DNA of 64,000 nt from an uncultured Eubacterium sp. (GCA_945939115.1 CAMEVC010000008.1:1-64000); one strand, 5' to 3'; counted from the first letter of the stretch, positions 22,983 through 33,174 are shown. Notes: a model not told the origin generated them from the sequence alone. Numbers and translations: made by a program.

Positions 22983-25112
22983 ATGGAGAAGGATATTTTT
23001 ACAGAACGCAGGCGTATGCTTGCTGATATGATTCTTAATAATGAATTATATGTACCTATGAAAGCTAAAGAGATTGCAATCCTTCTTGATATTCCGAAGG
23101 GACAGCGGGGGGAACTTCAGGAGGTGCTTGACAGTCTTGTGTCAGATGGAACTATCGGGGTTTCAAAGAAGGGCAAATATATGAAGCCGGAGAATGTTGC
23201 TTTGACAGGAATCTTTGAAAGCACAGGCAAAGGCTTTGGTTTTGTTGTCATTCCTGACCGTGAAGATGATATATTTGTCAAGGCCAATGACACAATGAAT
23301 GCATTTTACCATGATAAGGTTAAAGTAGTGATTACCAGTGAGAAGACAAAGGGTAAAAGGGCTGAAGGCAGGATAATTGCTGTGCTTGGACATGAAATTG
23401 TCAATGTGGTAGGAACATTTCAGAAAAACAGAACTTACGGTTTTGTTATTCCTGATAACATGAAGATTAACTGTGATATATTTGTACCACAGGAGTGTAT
23501 AAACGGTGCAGTTGACGGCTCCAAGGTAGTTGCACAGATAACCGATTATGGAAGCTGTAATAAGAATCCGCAGGGCAGGATTACTGAGGTTTTAGGTCAC
23601 ATTAATGACCCGGGAGTAGACATAATGTCCGTTATCAGAGCATATGATTTACCAGTGGAATTTCCGGATTCTGTTAAAAAGGCTTTGGAGGATATTCCTG
23701 ATACTGTTAAAGAAGAAGATAAGAATGGCAGGGTGGATTTGAGAAATGTCCAGATGGTAACCATAGATGGTGAAGATGCGAAGGATTTGGATGATGCTGT
23801 ATCTATATCAAAGGAAGGACCTGTATACCACCTTGGTGTTCATATTGCAGATGTTAGTCATTATGTGACGGAGGGCAGTGCGCTTGATAAGGAGGCACTT
23901 AAACGAGGGACAAGTGTTTATCTTGTGGACAGGGTTATTCCTATGATTCCGCACAAGCTGTCCAATGGAATATGCTCTCTTAATGAGGGAGAGGACAGGC
24001 TTGCATTGAGCTGCCTTATGGATATTGATGAAAAGGGGAATATTGTCGGTCACAGGATATGTGAAACATTAATTAATGTTAACAGAAGAATGAGCTATAC
24101 AAGTGTCAAGAAGATTCTTGCAGATGAAGATGCCGAAGAAATCATGAAATATAAAGAATTGGTTCCTATGTTTCATATGATGGAAGAGGCGGCATCTCTC
24201 CTCAGAAAGAAAAGATTTGCAAGAGGCTCAGTTGATTTCGACTTTCCGGAGAGCAAGATAATACTTGATAAAGATGGTCATCCGACAGATATTAAGCCTT
24301 ATGACAGGAATGTTGCAACTAAGATTATAGAGGATTTTATGCTTGCAGCTAATGAGACTGTAGCAGAGGATTATTTCTGGCAGGATATGCCTTTTCTGTA
24401 CAGGACGCATGAGAATCCGGACCCGGAAAAGATGAGGAAGCTTGCCACATTTATTAATAATTTTGGTTACACATTAAGACTGAATGACGATATGCGGCCT
24501 AAGGAGATTCAGAAGCTTTTATCTGATATTGAGGGCTCTGATGCTGAGAATCTTATAAGCAGGCTTACACTTCGTTCAATGAAGAAGGCTAAGTACACAA
24601 CAGAATGTGTGGGACATTTTGGACTTGCGGCAAAGTATTACTGCCATTTTACCTCGCCAATAAGAAGATATCCTGATTTGCAGATTCACAGAATTATCAA
24701 GGAAAATATGCATGGCGGATTAAGCGGGAAGAGACGGGAACATTTCTCGGGGATTCTTCCGGATGTGGCTGTGTCTACAAGTGCCACAGAGCGCAGGGCT
24801 GCTGATGCAGAGAGAGATACTGACAAGCTTAAGATGGCAGAATATATGGAACAATTTGTAGGAGAGACATTTGAAGGTGTAATATCCGGGGTCACAGCCT
24901 GGGGTGTATATGTGGAGCTGCCGAATACTATTGAGGGAATGGTTTCTGTTAATAATATGCGGGGATTCTATACATTTGATGAGGAACATTATGAGATGGT
25001 AAGTGAACTCGGCAATAAAACTTACAAACTGGGGCAGAAGGTTAAGGTTGTTGTGGCTGGAACCGATAAAATATCAAGAACAATAGATTTTGTTTTTGAA
25101 GAAGATATGTGA
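22983..25112 (+). CDS. rnr: Ribonuclease R
   Basis: RNB motif DGEDAKDLDDAVSI, HFTSPIRRYPDLQ, C-terminal S1 domain. Confidence 0.97.
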   Translation: MEKDIFTERRRMLADMILNNELYVPMKAKEIAILLDIPKGQRGELQEVLDSLVSDGTIGVSKKGKYMKPENVALTGIFESTGKGFGFVVIPDREDDIFVKANDTMNAFYHDKVKVVITSEKTKGKRAEGRIIAVLGHEIVNVVGTFQKNRTYGFVIPDNMKINCDIFVPQECINGAVDGSKVVAQITDYGSCNKNPQGRITEVLGHINDPGVDIMSVIRAYDLPVEFPDSVKKALEDIPDTVKEEDKNGRVDLRNVQMVTIDGEDAKDLDDAVSISKEGPVYHLGVHIADVSHYVTEGSALDKEALKRGTSVYLVDRVIPMIPHKLSNGICSLNEGEDRLALSCLMDIDEKGNIVGHRICETLINVNRRMSYTSVKKILADEDAEEIMKYKELVPMFHMMEEAASLLRKKRFARGSVDFDFPESKIILDKDGHPTDIKPYDRNVATKIIEDFMLAANETVAEDYFWQDMPFLYRTHENPDPEKMRKLATFINNFGYTLRLNDDMRPKEIQKLLSDIEGSDAENLISRLTLRSMKKAKYTTECVGHFGLAAKYYCHFTSPIRRYPDLQIHRIIKENMHGGLSGKRREHFSGILPDVAVSTSATERRAADAERDTDKLKMAEYMEQFVGETFEGVISGVTAWGVYVELPNTIEGMVSVNNMRGFYTFDEEHYEMVSELGNKTYKLGQKVKVVVAGTDKISRTIDFVFEEDM

Positions 25113-25153
25113 AGTGTATAAATGTTGCATTCACTTAAGGAATGGAGACAAAT

Positions 25154-25633
25154 ATGGCAAAGAACAGTGCATCAGGAAACAGACTGATATCTAATAATAA
25201 GAAGGCTTATTTCGATTATTTCATTGAGGAGAAATATGAAGCAGGAATGGTGCTGTGCGGAACAGAGGTAAAGTCTGTGAGGGCAGGGAAATGCTCTATT
25301 AAGGAGTCTTATATACAGATTCAGAACGGTGAAGTATATGTAATTAATATGAATATCACACCTTATGAGAAGGGGAATATATTCAATAAAGACCCTTTAA
25401 GACCTAAGAAGCTTCTTCTCCATAAGAACGAGATTAATAAGCTCGCAGGTGAGCTTACTATCAAGGGATATACGCTTGTTCCTCTTCAGGTGTATCTTAA
25501 AGAGGGAAAGGTCAAGATGGAGATTGGTCTTGGAAAGGGTAAGAAAAACTTTGATAAGAGAGACTCTATTGCTAAGAAAGACCAGCAAAGAGAGGCTCAG
25601 AAGGAATTTAAGAACAGAAATCTAAAGTTTTAG
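25154..25633 (+). CDS. smpB: SsrA-binding protein SmpB
   Basis: [32 protein letters not shown]; adjacent to ssrA. Confidence 0.97.
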   Translation: MAKNSASGNRLISNNKKAYFDYFIEEKYEAGMVLCGTEVKSVRAGKCSIKESYIQIQNGEVYVINMNITPYEKGNIFNKDPLRPKKLLLHKNEINKLAGELTIKGYTLVPLQVYLKEGKVKMEIGLGKGKKNFDKRDSIAKKDQQREAQKEFKNRNLKF

Positions 25634-25655
25634 ATTATTTTTAGAATTAAGTTAA

Positions 25656-25684
25656 TTGACTTGGCATAATGCCAATGTTATTAT
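25656..25684 (+). promoter_or_regulatory. Predicted ssrA promoter (TTGACT-N17-TATTAT) with internal dyad TTGGCAT-A-ATGCCAA
   Basis: Hexamers and 15-bp palindrome 25661-25675 read directly. Confidence 0.55.
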
Positions 25685-25710
25685 AATTAAGCAGTGAGAA
25701 CTGCTGATAA

Positions 25711-26046
25711 GGGCTAGTAAAGGTTTCGACGGGGATCTTGAAGCTGGTGAAGCTATCCGCAGGAAAGCGTTAAATTCCAAACCTAAATATAAACGCTAAC
25801 GATAATTTAGCATACGCTGCCTAATTGCAGCAGTCTGACCTGGAGCACCTACACTTTAGGATTCGGGCTTCGATTATGTAGGAAACGACGTTGCCAAAGC
25901 TTTGCGGTACCGGACGTATTATGAAGCTACTGAAGATACAAGGATGTTGGTTTCCGTGTATCAGAGGGAATGTTAAATAATCAACTATGATAGTAGAAGA
26001 ACAGGGAATGGGTTTTCGGACAGGGGTTCGACTCCCCTCTGGTCCA
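25711..26046 (+). ncRNA. ssrA: Transfer-messenger RNA; tag ANDNLAYAA encoded at 25795-25824
   Basis: 5' GGGCTAG pairs with 3' CTGGTCC; TTTCGACGGGG; tag GCT AAC GAT AAT TTA GCA TAC GCT GCC TAA; T-arm GGGGTTCGACTCCCC. Confidence 0.97.
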
Positions 26047-26179
26047 TTGAATGAATCCGAACCATTATGGTTCGGATTTATTTATTTTCTTTTCCAAGCC
26101 GGCAAGCTATGGTAGAATAAAACTAATAAAGGTTTCAATATAACGCTGTGTATTTTTGTGTATGTGGGGAAGTGAATTT

Positions 26180-26872
26180 ATGAGCGAAAGTAGGAATATT
26201 AAGATTAAGAATGGCAGAGATAATAAGGATAAGACGTCAGCTAAGGAAAAGGGCTATGTTGTAGGTGGATATACATTTAAGACAAAGCAGGAGGCTGACG
26301 AGGCGAGAGATGAGATGAATGCCATAAAGTACCTGTCTGGTAATACGGATGGTTCTGACCCTAAGCAGGTTTATGTTCTGTATAATAAAATTATTGACAG
26401 ACAATTATTCTATTCATCTATTGGACTAAATTATCTCAAGGAGTTACAGCAGTTTCTGTATAATTCACCGGAAATTCCAGATGATAAGATAAAGCCTATA
26501 CCAGTAAAAAGTGAGACACAGGCTGAGATTGACAGAAGAAGGGAGCGCAATGCCCATAGAAGTGAGCTTCATACCCTGTCTATCCAGGTGGCAAAGTACA
26601 GGAATAATTTTGTGAAGGTGATGATTGTCAATGCATTTTTGGTGGTGGCAATTCTTGGAATGTTTCTGATACTTAAGACAAGCTCTAACTCCAATGTAGT
26701 GAATTACGAGGTGAATCTTCAGAATAAGTATTCTTCATGGCAGAGTGAACTTGAATCTAAGGAGGAAAAGCTTAAGGCAAAAGAGAAGGAACTTAACTCC
26801 AGAGAAGCAGAACTTAAGTCTAAGGAAACGGAGAATACCACGGGCACATCTAAGTCTTCCCAGAATAAGTGA
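26180..26872 (+). CDS. Hypothetical protein with one TM segment and C-terminal coiled coil
   Basis: TM FVKVMIVNAFLVVAILGMFLIL, heptad-like ELESKEEKLKAKEKELNSREAELKSKE tail. Confidence 0.6.
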   Translation: MSESRNIKIKNGRDNKDKTSAKEKGYVVGGYTFKTKQEADEARDEMNAIKYLSGNTDGSDPKQVYVLYNKIIDRQLFYSSIGLNYLKELQQFLYNSPEIPDDKIKPIPVKSETQAEIDRRRERNAHRSELHTLSIQVAKYRNNFVKVMIVNAFLVVAILGMFLILKTSSNSNVVNYEVNLQNKYSSWQSELESKEEKLKAKEKELNSREAELKSKETENTTGTSKSSQNK

Positions 26873-26956
26873 GGAATATATTGGCAGAAAACACATTTTA
26901 AACATAATTATCAGATAATATAAAATCAGAATTGAGGCTGAAAGCGAGGATTACAT

Positions 26957-27634
26957 ATGGATAGGATGAAGATTTTAGTTGTAGATGATGAGAGCAGAAT
27001 GAGAAAACTGGTGAGTGATTTCCTTACAAGAAAAGGATATGAGGTAATTGAGGCTGCAGATGGAATTGAGGCAGTTGATACATTTATGGAGAATAAGGAT
27101 ATAGCACTTATTATTCTTGATGTCATGATGCCGGGAATGGACGGCTGGGAAGTATGCCGGGAGATAAGAAAGGATTCTAAGGTGCCTATTATTATGCTGA
27201 CGGCTAAGGGAGAAGAGAATGATGAGCTTCACGGTTTTGAGTGTGGAGCTGATGAATATATTTCCAAGCCATTCTCTCCGAAAATCCTCACTGCCAGAGT
27301 TGATGCCATATTAAGGCGTGCTTATGGAGTCGACAGTAATGAGATAATAGAGATTGGCGGTATTGTGATTGATAAGGCTGCACACATTGTAAAGATTGAT
27401 GGTGAAGAGATAGATTTAAGCTACAAGGAATTTGAACTTCTGACATTTTTTGTGGAGAATAAGGGACTGGCTCTCTCAAGAGAGAAGATTCTTAATAATG
27501 TGTGGAATTATGATTATTTTGGTGATGCAAGAACCATAGATACCCATGTTAAGAAATTGAGAAAGAAGATGGGCGACAAGGGAGATTACATTAAGACAAT
27601 CTGGGGAATGGGCTACAAGTTTACTGTGGATTAA
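26957..27634 (+). CDS. OmpR-family response regulator
   Basis: REC VVDDESRMRK, LDVMMPGMDGWE; winged helix RTIDTHVKKLRKK. Confidence 0.93.
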   Translation: MDRMKILVVDDESRMRKLVSDFLTRKGYEVIEAADGIEAVDTFMENKDIALIILDVMMPGMDGWEVCREIRKDSKVPIIMLTAKGEENDELHGFECGADEYISKPFSPKILTARVDAILRRAYGVDSNEIIEIGGIVIDKAAHIVKIDGEEIDLSYKEFELLTFFVENKGLALSREKILNNVWNYDYFGDARTIDTHVKKLRKKMGDKGDYIKTIWGMGYKFTVD

Positions 27635-27668
27635 TATGATGTAATTGTATAGTGAGGTTACAGATTTT

Positions 27669-29321
27669 ATGAAGATACATTCAATTAAATTCAAAATCAC
27701 ATTTCTTATGGTTGCCACGGTTGCGTGTCTTGTTGTGCTTCTTATCGTATTTAACAGCATTTTTTCCGGAACGGTATACATGCAGAGAAAGCAGACAACA
27801 ATGGTTAATTCGTATGAGTGCGTTAATCAGATTATGCAACAGTATACAGATAATGAAATTGACAAGGATACAATGAATGCTGATATGGAAAATATATCTA
27901 CTGCTAAAGGAATATCAGTGCTTGTTGTTGACAGTAGCTGGTGTACAATATATGTCAGCACACAGGGTGAAGACTCTATGATGGAGCGTCTCCGGATGAG
28001 CATTTTTAATGGGGATATTTTTCAAAATGACAGTATTCTAAACAGACCGCCTGAACCTAAGAGTGATTCTGAGCAGGAAACCAGAGCAGGGGAAGAGGAA
28101 CCGGGCAACACACAGGACAGCAAGAAAGAACATAAAAAGCGCCTTCAGGATATAATTGATATGTCTGACAATTCTTTAGTGGAAAACAGGACGATAATAA
28201 GTTCTAATGAGAAATATACTCTCCAGAAGGTTTACGATGACCGTCTTGGAGATTATTATCTTGAAATATGGGGCACTCTGGATAATGGCTATTCAATAAT
28301 ATTGAGAACACCTATCCAGGGAATTAAGGATAATGTCAATATATCAACAACCCTGATAAAATATGTTGGCGGTGTGATTCTGATTATAGGTATTATAGCC
28401 GCATTTGTTGTTTCCACATATATTACAAAGCCGATTAAGCAGCTTTCGGGTATTGCTGAACGTATGTCAGAGATGGATTTCGATGCCAGGTATGAAGGCA
28501 GTGATAAAGGAGAGATAGGGCTTCTTGGAAAGAGTATGAACAATATGTCTGAAAAGCTTGAGCAGAATATTGCGGAATTAAAGAAAGCCAATCTTGAACT
28601 TAAAAGGGACATTGATAAAAAAGAAAAGCTGGAGATAATGAGAACAGATTTCCTGTCAAATGTATCTCATGAATTAAAAACCCCTATTACGCTTATTCAG
28701 GGATATGCAGAAGGCCTGAAAGAGGGAATAACTGATGACCCGGAGAGTATGGAATTTTACTGTGATGTAATAATAGATGAAGCCAATAAAATGAACACTA
28801 TGGTAAAAAGGCTTCTTACTCTTAACCAGATAGAATTCGGTAATGATGAGCCTGTAATGGAACGCTTTGATATTAATGAACTTATTACATCTGTAGTAGA
28901 TGCCAATGAAATCAGGGCAGAACAGAAGGATATGAGCATTGTCTTCGATAACCGTGGCGAACATAATTATGTCTGGGCAGATGAATATAAGACAGAGGAG
29001 GTTCTTACTAATTATATTTCAAATGCGTTGAATCATTGTGATGGAAAGCGTTCAATTGAGGTGAGAACCATAAAGAACAATGACGATGGAACAATTAAGG
29101 TGATTGTCTACAATAGTGGAAAGAATATTGAGGATGAGGATATAGACCGTATCTGGGAGAAGTTCTACAAGACAGATAAGGCAAGAACCCGGGAATATGG
29201 TGGCAATGGAATTGGACTTTCGATTGTAAAGGCTATTATGGAGTCTATGGGTCAGAATTATGGTGTTAATAATGTTTCCGATGGCGTAGAATTCTGGTTT
29301 AATCTTGATTGTAAATCATGA
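27669..29321 (+). CDS. Sensor histidine kinase (HAMP, HisKA, HATPase)
   Basis: SNVSHELKTPITLIQGYAEGLKEGI, NYISNALNH, GGNGIGLSIVKAIM. Confidence 0.93.
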   Translation: MKIHSIKFKITFLMVATVACLVVLLIVFNSIFSGTVYMQRKQTTMVNSYECVNQIMQQYTDNEIDKDTMNADMENISTAKGISVLVVDSSWCTIYVSTQGEDSMMERLRMSIFNGDIFQNDSILNRPPEPKSDSEQETRAGEEEPGNTQDSKKEHKKRLQDIIDMSDNSLVENRTIISSNEKYTLQKVYDDRLGDYYLEIWGTLDNGYSIILRTPIQGIKDNVNISTTLIKYVGGVILIIGIIAAFVVSTYITKPIKQLSGIAERMSEMDFDARYEGSDKGEIGLLGKSMNNMSEKLEQNIAELKKANLELKRDIDKKEKLEIMRTDFLSNVSHELKTPITLIQGYAEGLKEGITDDPESMEFYCDVIIDEANKMNTMVKRLLTLNQIEFGNDEPVMERFDINELITSVVDANEIRAEQKDMSIVFDNRGEHNYVWADEYKTEEVLTNYISNALNHCDGKRSIEVRTIKNNDDGTIKVIVYNSGKNIEDEDIDRIWEKFYKTDKARTREYGGNGIGLSIVKAIMESMGQNYGVNNVSDGVEFWFNLDCKS

Positions 29322-29368
29322 TGTGTTATAATTGATATATATTTATAATTACCATGAGGAGCGGATTA

Positions 29369-30106
29369 ATGAAAAGAATAATTACAGGTCTTCTATTGCT
29401 GTTGTGTTGTGCTGCGCTTGCCGGTTGTGGAAAGAATGACATAACATTAACTAAAGAAGAAAATGACCTTATTGCAGAATATATTGCCGGAATACTCATG
29501 AAGTATTCCTATGAGAACGAATGGAAATATCAGAAGCTTAATTCATCAAACAGTGCTACAACATCTGATAAATCAGGCCAGACTCCAACCAAGTTACCAA
29601 GCCAGCCGCAGACAGTGGCAGAATCAACACAGAATACGAAGGCTTCAACACCTGTTAAGGGTGACATTACAGAGAATAAGGATTTGCTTACATCTCTTCC
29701 GGAAGCACTCGGACTTAGCGGAGTTACACTTACATATAAGGACTATATAACGGGAAATTCATATCCTGTGGATGATTATATACTATCAGTGCCGGCACAG
29801 TCAGGATGCAAGGTGGTTGCAGTTGAATTAAAGCTTACCAATACAGGGAATTCTGCTGTTGTGCTTAATTCATCAACAGGCAGTGTATCAATTAAGCTTA
29901 TGGCAGGGGATAAGAATGTAAACAGCTATGCATCAATGCTTAAGAATGATCTTACTACTCTCAAGAATGTAAGTCTTTCTGCCGGAGAGAGCAAAGATGT
30001 GGTTGTGCTTTTTCAGGTTAAAGAAAGCGATGCCAATTCTATAGCCGGTTCTGTTATGTCGGCTACATCATCCGGAGCATCGCTTGGTTCAATTACTCTT
30101 AATTAA
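29369..30106 (+). CDS. Lipoprotein, DUF4352-like C-terminal domain
   Basis: Lipobox ALAGC; Ig-like C-terminus. Confidence 0.65.
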   Translation: MKRIITGLLLLLCCAALAGCGKNDITLTKEENDLIAEYIAGILMKYSYENEWKYQKLNSSNSATTSDKSGQTPTKLPSQPQTVAESTQNTKASTPVKGDITENKDLLTSLPEALGLSGVTLTYKDYITGNSYPVDDYILSVPAQSGCKVVAVELKLTNTGNSAVVLNSSTGSVSIKLMAGDKNVNSYASMLKNDLTTLKNVSLSAGESKDVVVLFQVKESDANSIAGSVMSATSSGASLGSITLN

Positions 30107-31044
30107 GAGTTCATAACATTTGATTTAGTATATTTTGCAGCTTGTGTCTCATCTAACTGATGAACATAGGCTGCTCTTTTTTCGGGATTATATCCGGGAC
30201 CGTGTCCGTTATATTCTGCATAGAATACAGTATCGTGGGATTCGGGTTTGTTCCAGTCAGTAAAACCTTCATCAATAATCTGTTCTGAGTATTCACAGTT
30301 TAGCAGAACAGTTCTGGCATATATTCTCCATGGTCTGCTAAGCGCAACACTCTTAGGCGGGCAGTTTCCGGTAAAGGTGCAGCTATCGAACACATAGCCG
30401 AATTCCTGACCTCCATATGTGGAAGGAGCAGTATAGTAGGCGTTAATACTATTGTTTCTGTTAAGGGCGAAAAGTGTACAGTTTCTGAAGTATGCTGTTG
30501 CACTACCGAATATAAAATCCACTTCTCCTGCAATATAGCAGTCTTCATATAGCTGGTGTACATGGCGTCGTTTTGCATTAATTGTAGGACCGGTAAATCC
30601 ACCCGGCTGTTTTTCTTTCATTGGAAGAGGCCCGGTAAAAAGCGTATCCTGATGTCCAAGGAGCTTACAGTTCTTGAAAATAATATTGTCTCCTTCAGCA
30701 TAGACTGCAATCGCCTGACCGACATCATCGCCAAATCCGGCACTGTTTTCAAATGTGATATTGTATGCGCTGAAATTATCTGCGTACACAAGAAATGTAT
30801 ATGAACGGAATGTTCCTCGTTTAGAACCGTCAGGCATAAGCATACGAGCATAGTAGCCCTCAGTAACAATGACATTATCCTTAGATTCGCCAATCAGGGT
30901 TATGTTGTCCTGCCTTATCTCGACTCTTTCTTTGTATATTCCGTTTTTGATGTAAATTGTTTCAGGAATTCCGAAGGGAACGGAGTTAACAGCCTGCTGT
31001 AAAGAAGTATAATCTCCGGATTTATCCTTTGCTACGGTAATCAT
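30103..31044 (-). CDS. Pectinesterase (CE8), no signal peptide
   Basis: AKDKSGDYTSLQQAVNSVP, GHQDTLFTG, EDCYIAGEVDFIFGSATAYF, LSRPWRIYA. Confidence 0.92.
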   Translation of the reverse strand: MITVAKDKSGDYTSLQQAVNSVPFGIPETIYIKNGIYKERVEIRQDNITLIGESKDNVIVTEGYYARMLMPDGSKRGTFRSYTFLVYADNFSAYNITFENSAGFGDDVGQAIAVYAEGDNIIFKNCKLLGHQDTLFTGPLPMKEKQPGGFTGPTINAKRRHVHQLYEDCYIAGEVDFIFGSATAYFRNCTLFALNRNNSINAYYTAPSTYGGQEFGYVFDSCTFTGNCPPKSVALSRPWRIYARTVLLNCEYSEQIIDEGFTDWNKPESHDTVFYAEYNGHGPGYNPEKRAAYVHQLDETQAAKYTKSNVMNS

Positions 31045-31144
31045 GTCATCACCTCCAATATTTTTTAACATTATAGCATACTGGACATATATAAATAAAG
31101 CGAGTATAATACGCTCGTTTAAAAAAATTACAGGGATGATTATT

Positions 31145-31564
31145 ATGATAAGAATTGTTGAAGATTTAAAAAATGTGGATGTCTATCTTTCGTTGCGAAA
31201 ACAGGTGGGCTGGATAGAACTTGACAGACAACAGGCACAGAAGGCACTTGATAACAGTGTTAAGATATTTACCGTATACGATGATGACAAGCCAATTGGA
31301 ATGGGAAGAATTGTGGGAGATCAGGCAGTTATAAGCTATATTCAGGACCTTATTGTAATTCCGGAGTATCAGAGTCGTCATATTGGAAGTATGCTTATAG
31401 ATAAGCTGATAGATTATGTTAAGAGTATGACGAAGACTGGAACCAGAATGATGCTGTGCCTTATGTGTGCCAAAGGGCGTGAAGAATTCTATGAAAAACA
31501 TGGATTTATTGGGAGACCAACGCCGCAGCTCGGACCGGGAATGATACAGTACATATTGCAATAA
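31145..31564 (+). CDS. GNAT family N-acetyltransferase
   Basis: GMGRIVGDQAVISYIQDLIVIPEYQSRHIGSMLIDKLI. Confidence 0.85.
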   Translation: MIRIVEDLKNVDVYLSLRKQVGWIELDRQQAQKALDNSVKIFTVYDDDKPIGMGRIVGDQAVISYIQDLIVIPEYQSRHIGSMLIDKLIDYVKSMTKTGTRMMLCLMCAKGREEFYEKHGFIGRPTPQLGPGMIQYILQ

Positions 31565-31606
31565 ATGTGTGCGGCTTTATTTTACTGCCCTTATATTTGA
31601 ATTTAA

Positions 31607-31635
31607 TGTCAACCTAAAATAAATGACGGTTGACA
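31607..31635. promoter_or_regulatory. Inverted-repeat operator upstream of bioY (TGTCAACC-N13-GGTTGACA), candidate BirA box
   Basis: Perfect 8-bp half-sites; right half contains the -35. Confidence 0.55.
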
Positions 31636-31658
31636 ATATATTTTGCTATGTGTACAAT
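31630..31658 (+). promoter_or_regulatory. bioY promoter (TTGACA-N17-TACAAT)
   Basis: Perfect -35, 17-bp spacer. Confidence 0.7.
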
Positions 31659-31697
31659 GTTTACTGTTGTATTACATTAGAAAAGGAAGGCACAATA

Positions 31698-32255
31698 ATG
31701 AAAAGCAAAAAATTGACAATCTATCAGATTACTTTCATGGCATTAATGGCCGCAGTTACATGTATTCTCGGACCTCTTTCAGTTCCAATCGGTCAGGTTC
31801 CAATTTCATTAACTAACCTGGTTATATACTTTACAGTATATGTATTAGGCGCATGGGCTGGAACCGGCAGCTACTGTATATATCTTATTCTTGGGGCAGT
31901 AGGACTTCCAATATTTTCCGGATTTGCAGGTGGCTTGGGAAAACTGCTGGGACCTACTGGTGGTTATCTGGTAGGATTTATATTTATGGCATTAATTGGC
32001 GGACTTGTTATTGAACTTGCTCATAGAAATATATGGCTGACAATGATTGGATGGGTAGTTGGAACCGCTGTTGCATACCTTTTTGGAACGATCTGGTTCG
32101 TATATCTTTTGAAATGTTCAGTCGCATATGCACTTACGGTGTGTGTGTTCCCATTTATTGTATTTGATATAATCAAAATTGTTATAGCAACACTGCTTGG
32201 AAAAACAGTGAGAATAGCTTTGACTAAAGCAGGAATGATAGAGAAAACAGCTTAA
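31698..32255 (+). CDS. bioY: Biotin ECF transporter S component BioY
   Basis: MAAVTCILGPLSVPIGQVPISLTNLVIYF, LPIFSGFAGGLGKLLGPTGGYLVGF. Confidence 0.93.
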   Translation: MKSKKLTIYQITFMALMAAVTCILGPLSVPIGQVPISLTNLVIYFTVYVLGAWAGTGSYCIYLILGAVGLPIFSGFAGGLGKLLGPTGGYLVGFIFMALIGGLVIELAHRNIWLTMIGWVVGTAVAYLFGTIWFVYLLKCSVAYALTVCVFPFIVFDIIKIVIATLLGKTVRIALTKAGMIEKTA

Positions 32256-32279
32256 TAGACTTTATTACGGTCCCTAAAT

Positions 32280-32326
32280 AAAAGAGCCATGAACGGATAT
32301 GAATAATAATCGTTCATGGCTCTTTT
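32280..32326. terminator. Bidirectional terminator between bioY and the isomerase gene
   Basis: AAAGAGCCATGAACG...CGTTCATGGCTCTTT. Confidence 0.7.
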
Positions 32327-32338
32327 GTATGAAAAGAA

Positions 32339-32980
32339 TTATGCTCTTAATGTCTTAACATATTCAGCAATCTTATCATCCTTGCAGTTAGCAAAGAAGA
32401 GTTCTTCAAACTTCTCACCTGCAACAGCACCCTTTACAAGATCCTGATCGAGATTTTTAAGAATTTCTACGAGATCCTGCTTAAGTGATACAGCTCTTAC
32501 CCCATCAAGAATTTTCTTATTTCTCTGCTCTGGAACAACTCTTTCCTTAGGATATCCGCCACCTGGCTCACCTTCGAAAAGCTTCTCAAAGATATATGTA
32601 AGATTAAGCTCTGCACCCCAGCCGAATCCCTTGGCGAATGGAAGTGCGATAGCATTACCGTCATTAATCTGCATGAACATATAAGCGTCTGAAGGGTCAA
32701 CAACATGTCCGCAGAGAACTCCCGGAAATGAGTTGAGCGCTAACATAGCACCTTCACCTGTACCGCAGCCTGTTACAACAAAGTCAGCAGCACCGCTGTT
32801 TAAAAGGATTGCTGCAAGAATACCGTTTTGAACATATGTAAGCTGTGCAGTATCATCAGCAGAATACATACCATAGTTATCAACTGTGTGTCCTTTGCTC
32901 TCAGCAACATTCTTAAGTGCTGAGTAAATCATCTCATTCTTAGCAGCCTGGCTGTTTTCATTAATTAATGCAATTCTCAT
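32339..32980 (-). CDS. dhuI: RpiB/LacA/LacB-family isomerase, probable DhuI (4-deoxy-L-threo-5-hexosulose-uronate ketol-isomerase)
   Basis: 213 aa; MRIALINENSQAAKNEMIYSAL, LTYVQNGILAAILL, DFVVTGCGTGEGAMLALNSFPGV, AKGFGWGAEL, GGGYPKERVVPEQRN. Confidence 0.8.
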   Translation of the reverse strand: MRIALINENSQAAKNEMIYSALKNVAESKGHTVDNYGMYSADDTAQLTYVQNGILAAILLNSGAADFVVTGCGTGEGAMLALNSFPGVLCGHVVDPSDAYMFMQINDGNAIALPFAKGFGWGAELNLTYIFEKLFEGEPGGGYPKERVVPEQRNKKILDGVRAVSLKQDLVEILKNLDQDLVKGAVAGEKFEELFFANCKDDKIAEYVKTLRA

Positions 32981-33174
32981 TATTATCCTCCTTATTTCCC
33001 AATATATATCTGGGATTATATATAAACTATAAGCGAGGCACAGCCTTTTGTCAAATGTGCTTTCATAATAATACATTTACCAGAAAGGTTATTATGTGGT
33101 ATATTATACCATGCTGATAAAGTGCTGTTGTAATTCATAAGTTGAAAAATGCACTAATTATATGGAGGAATACT

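Noticed and set aside
25711-26156. Genomic island or prophage integrated at tmRNA
   Set aside because: Downstream sequence is a hypothetical gene and a two-component system; no integrase or duplicated ssrA 3' end seen.
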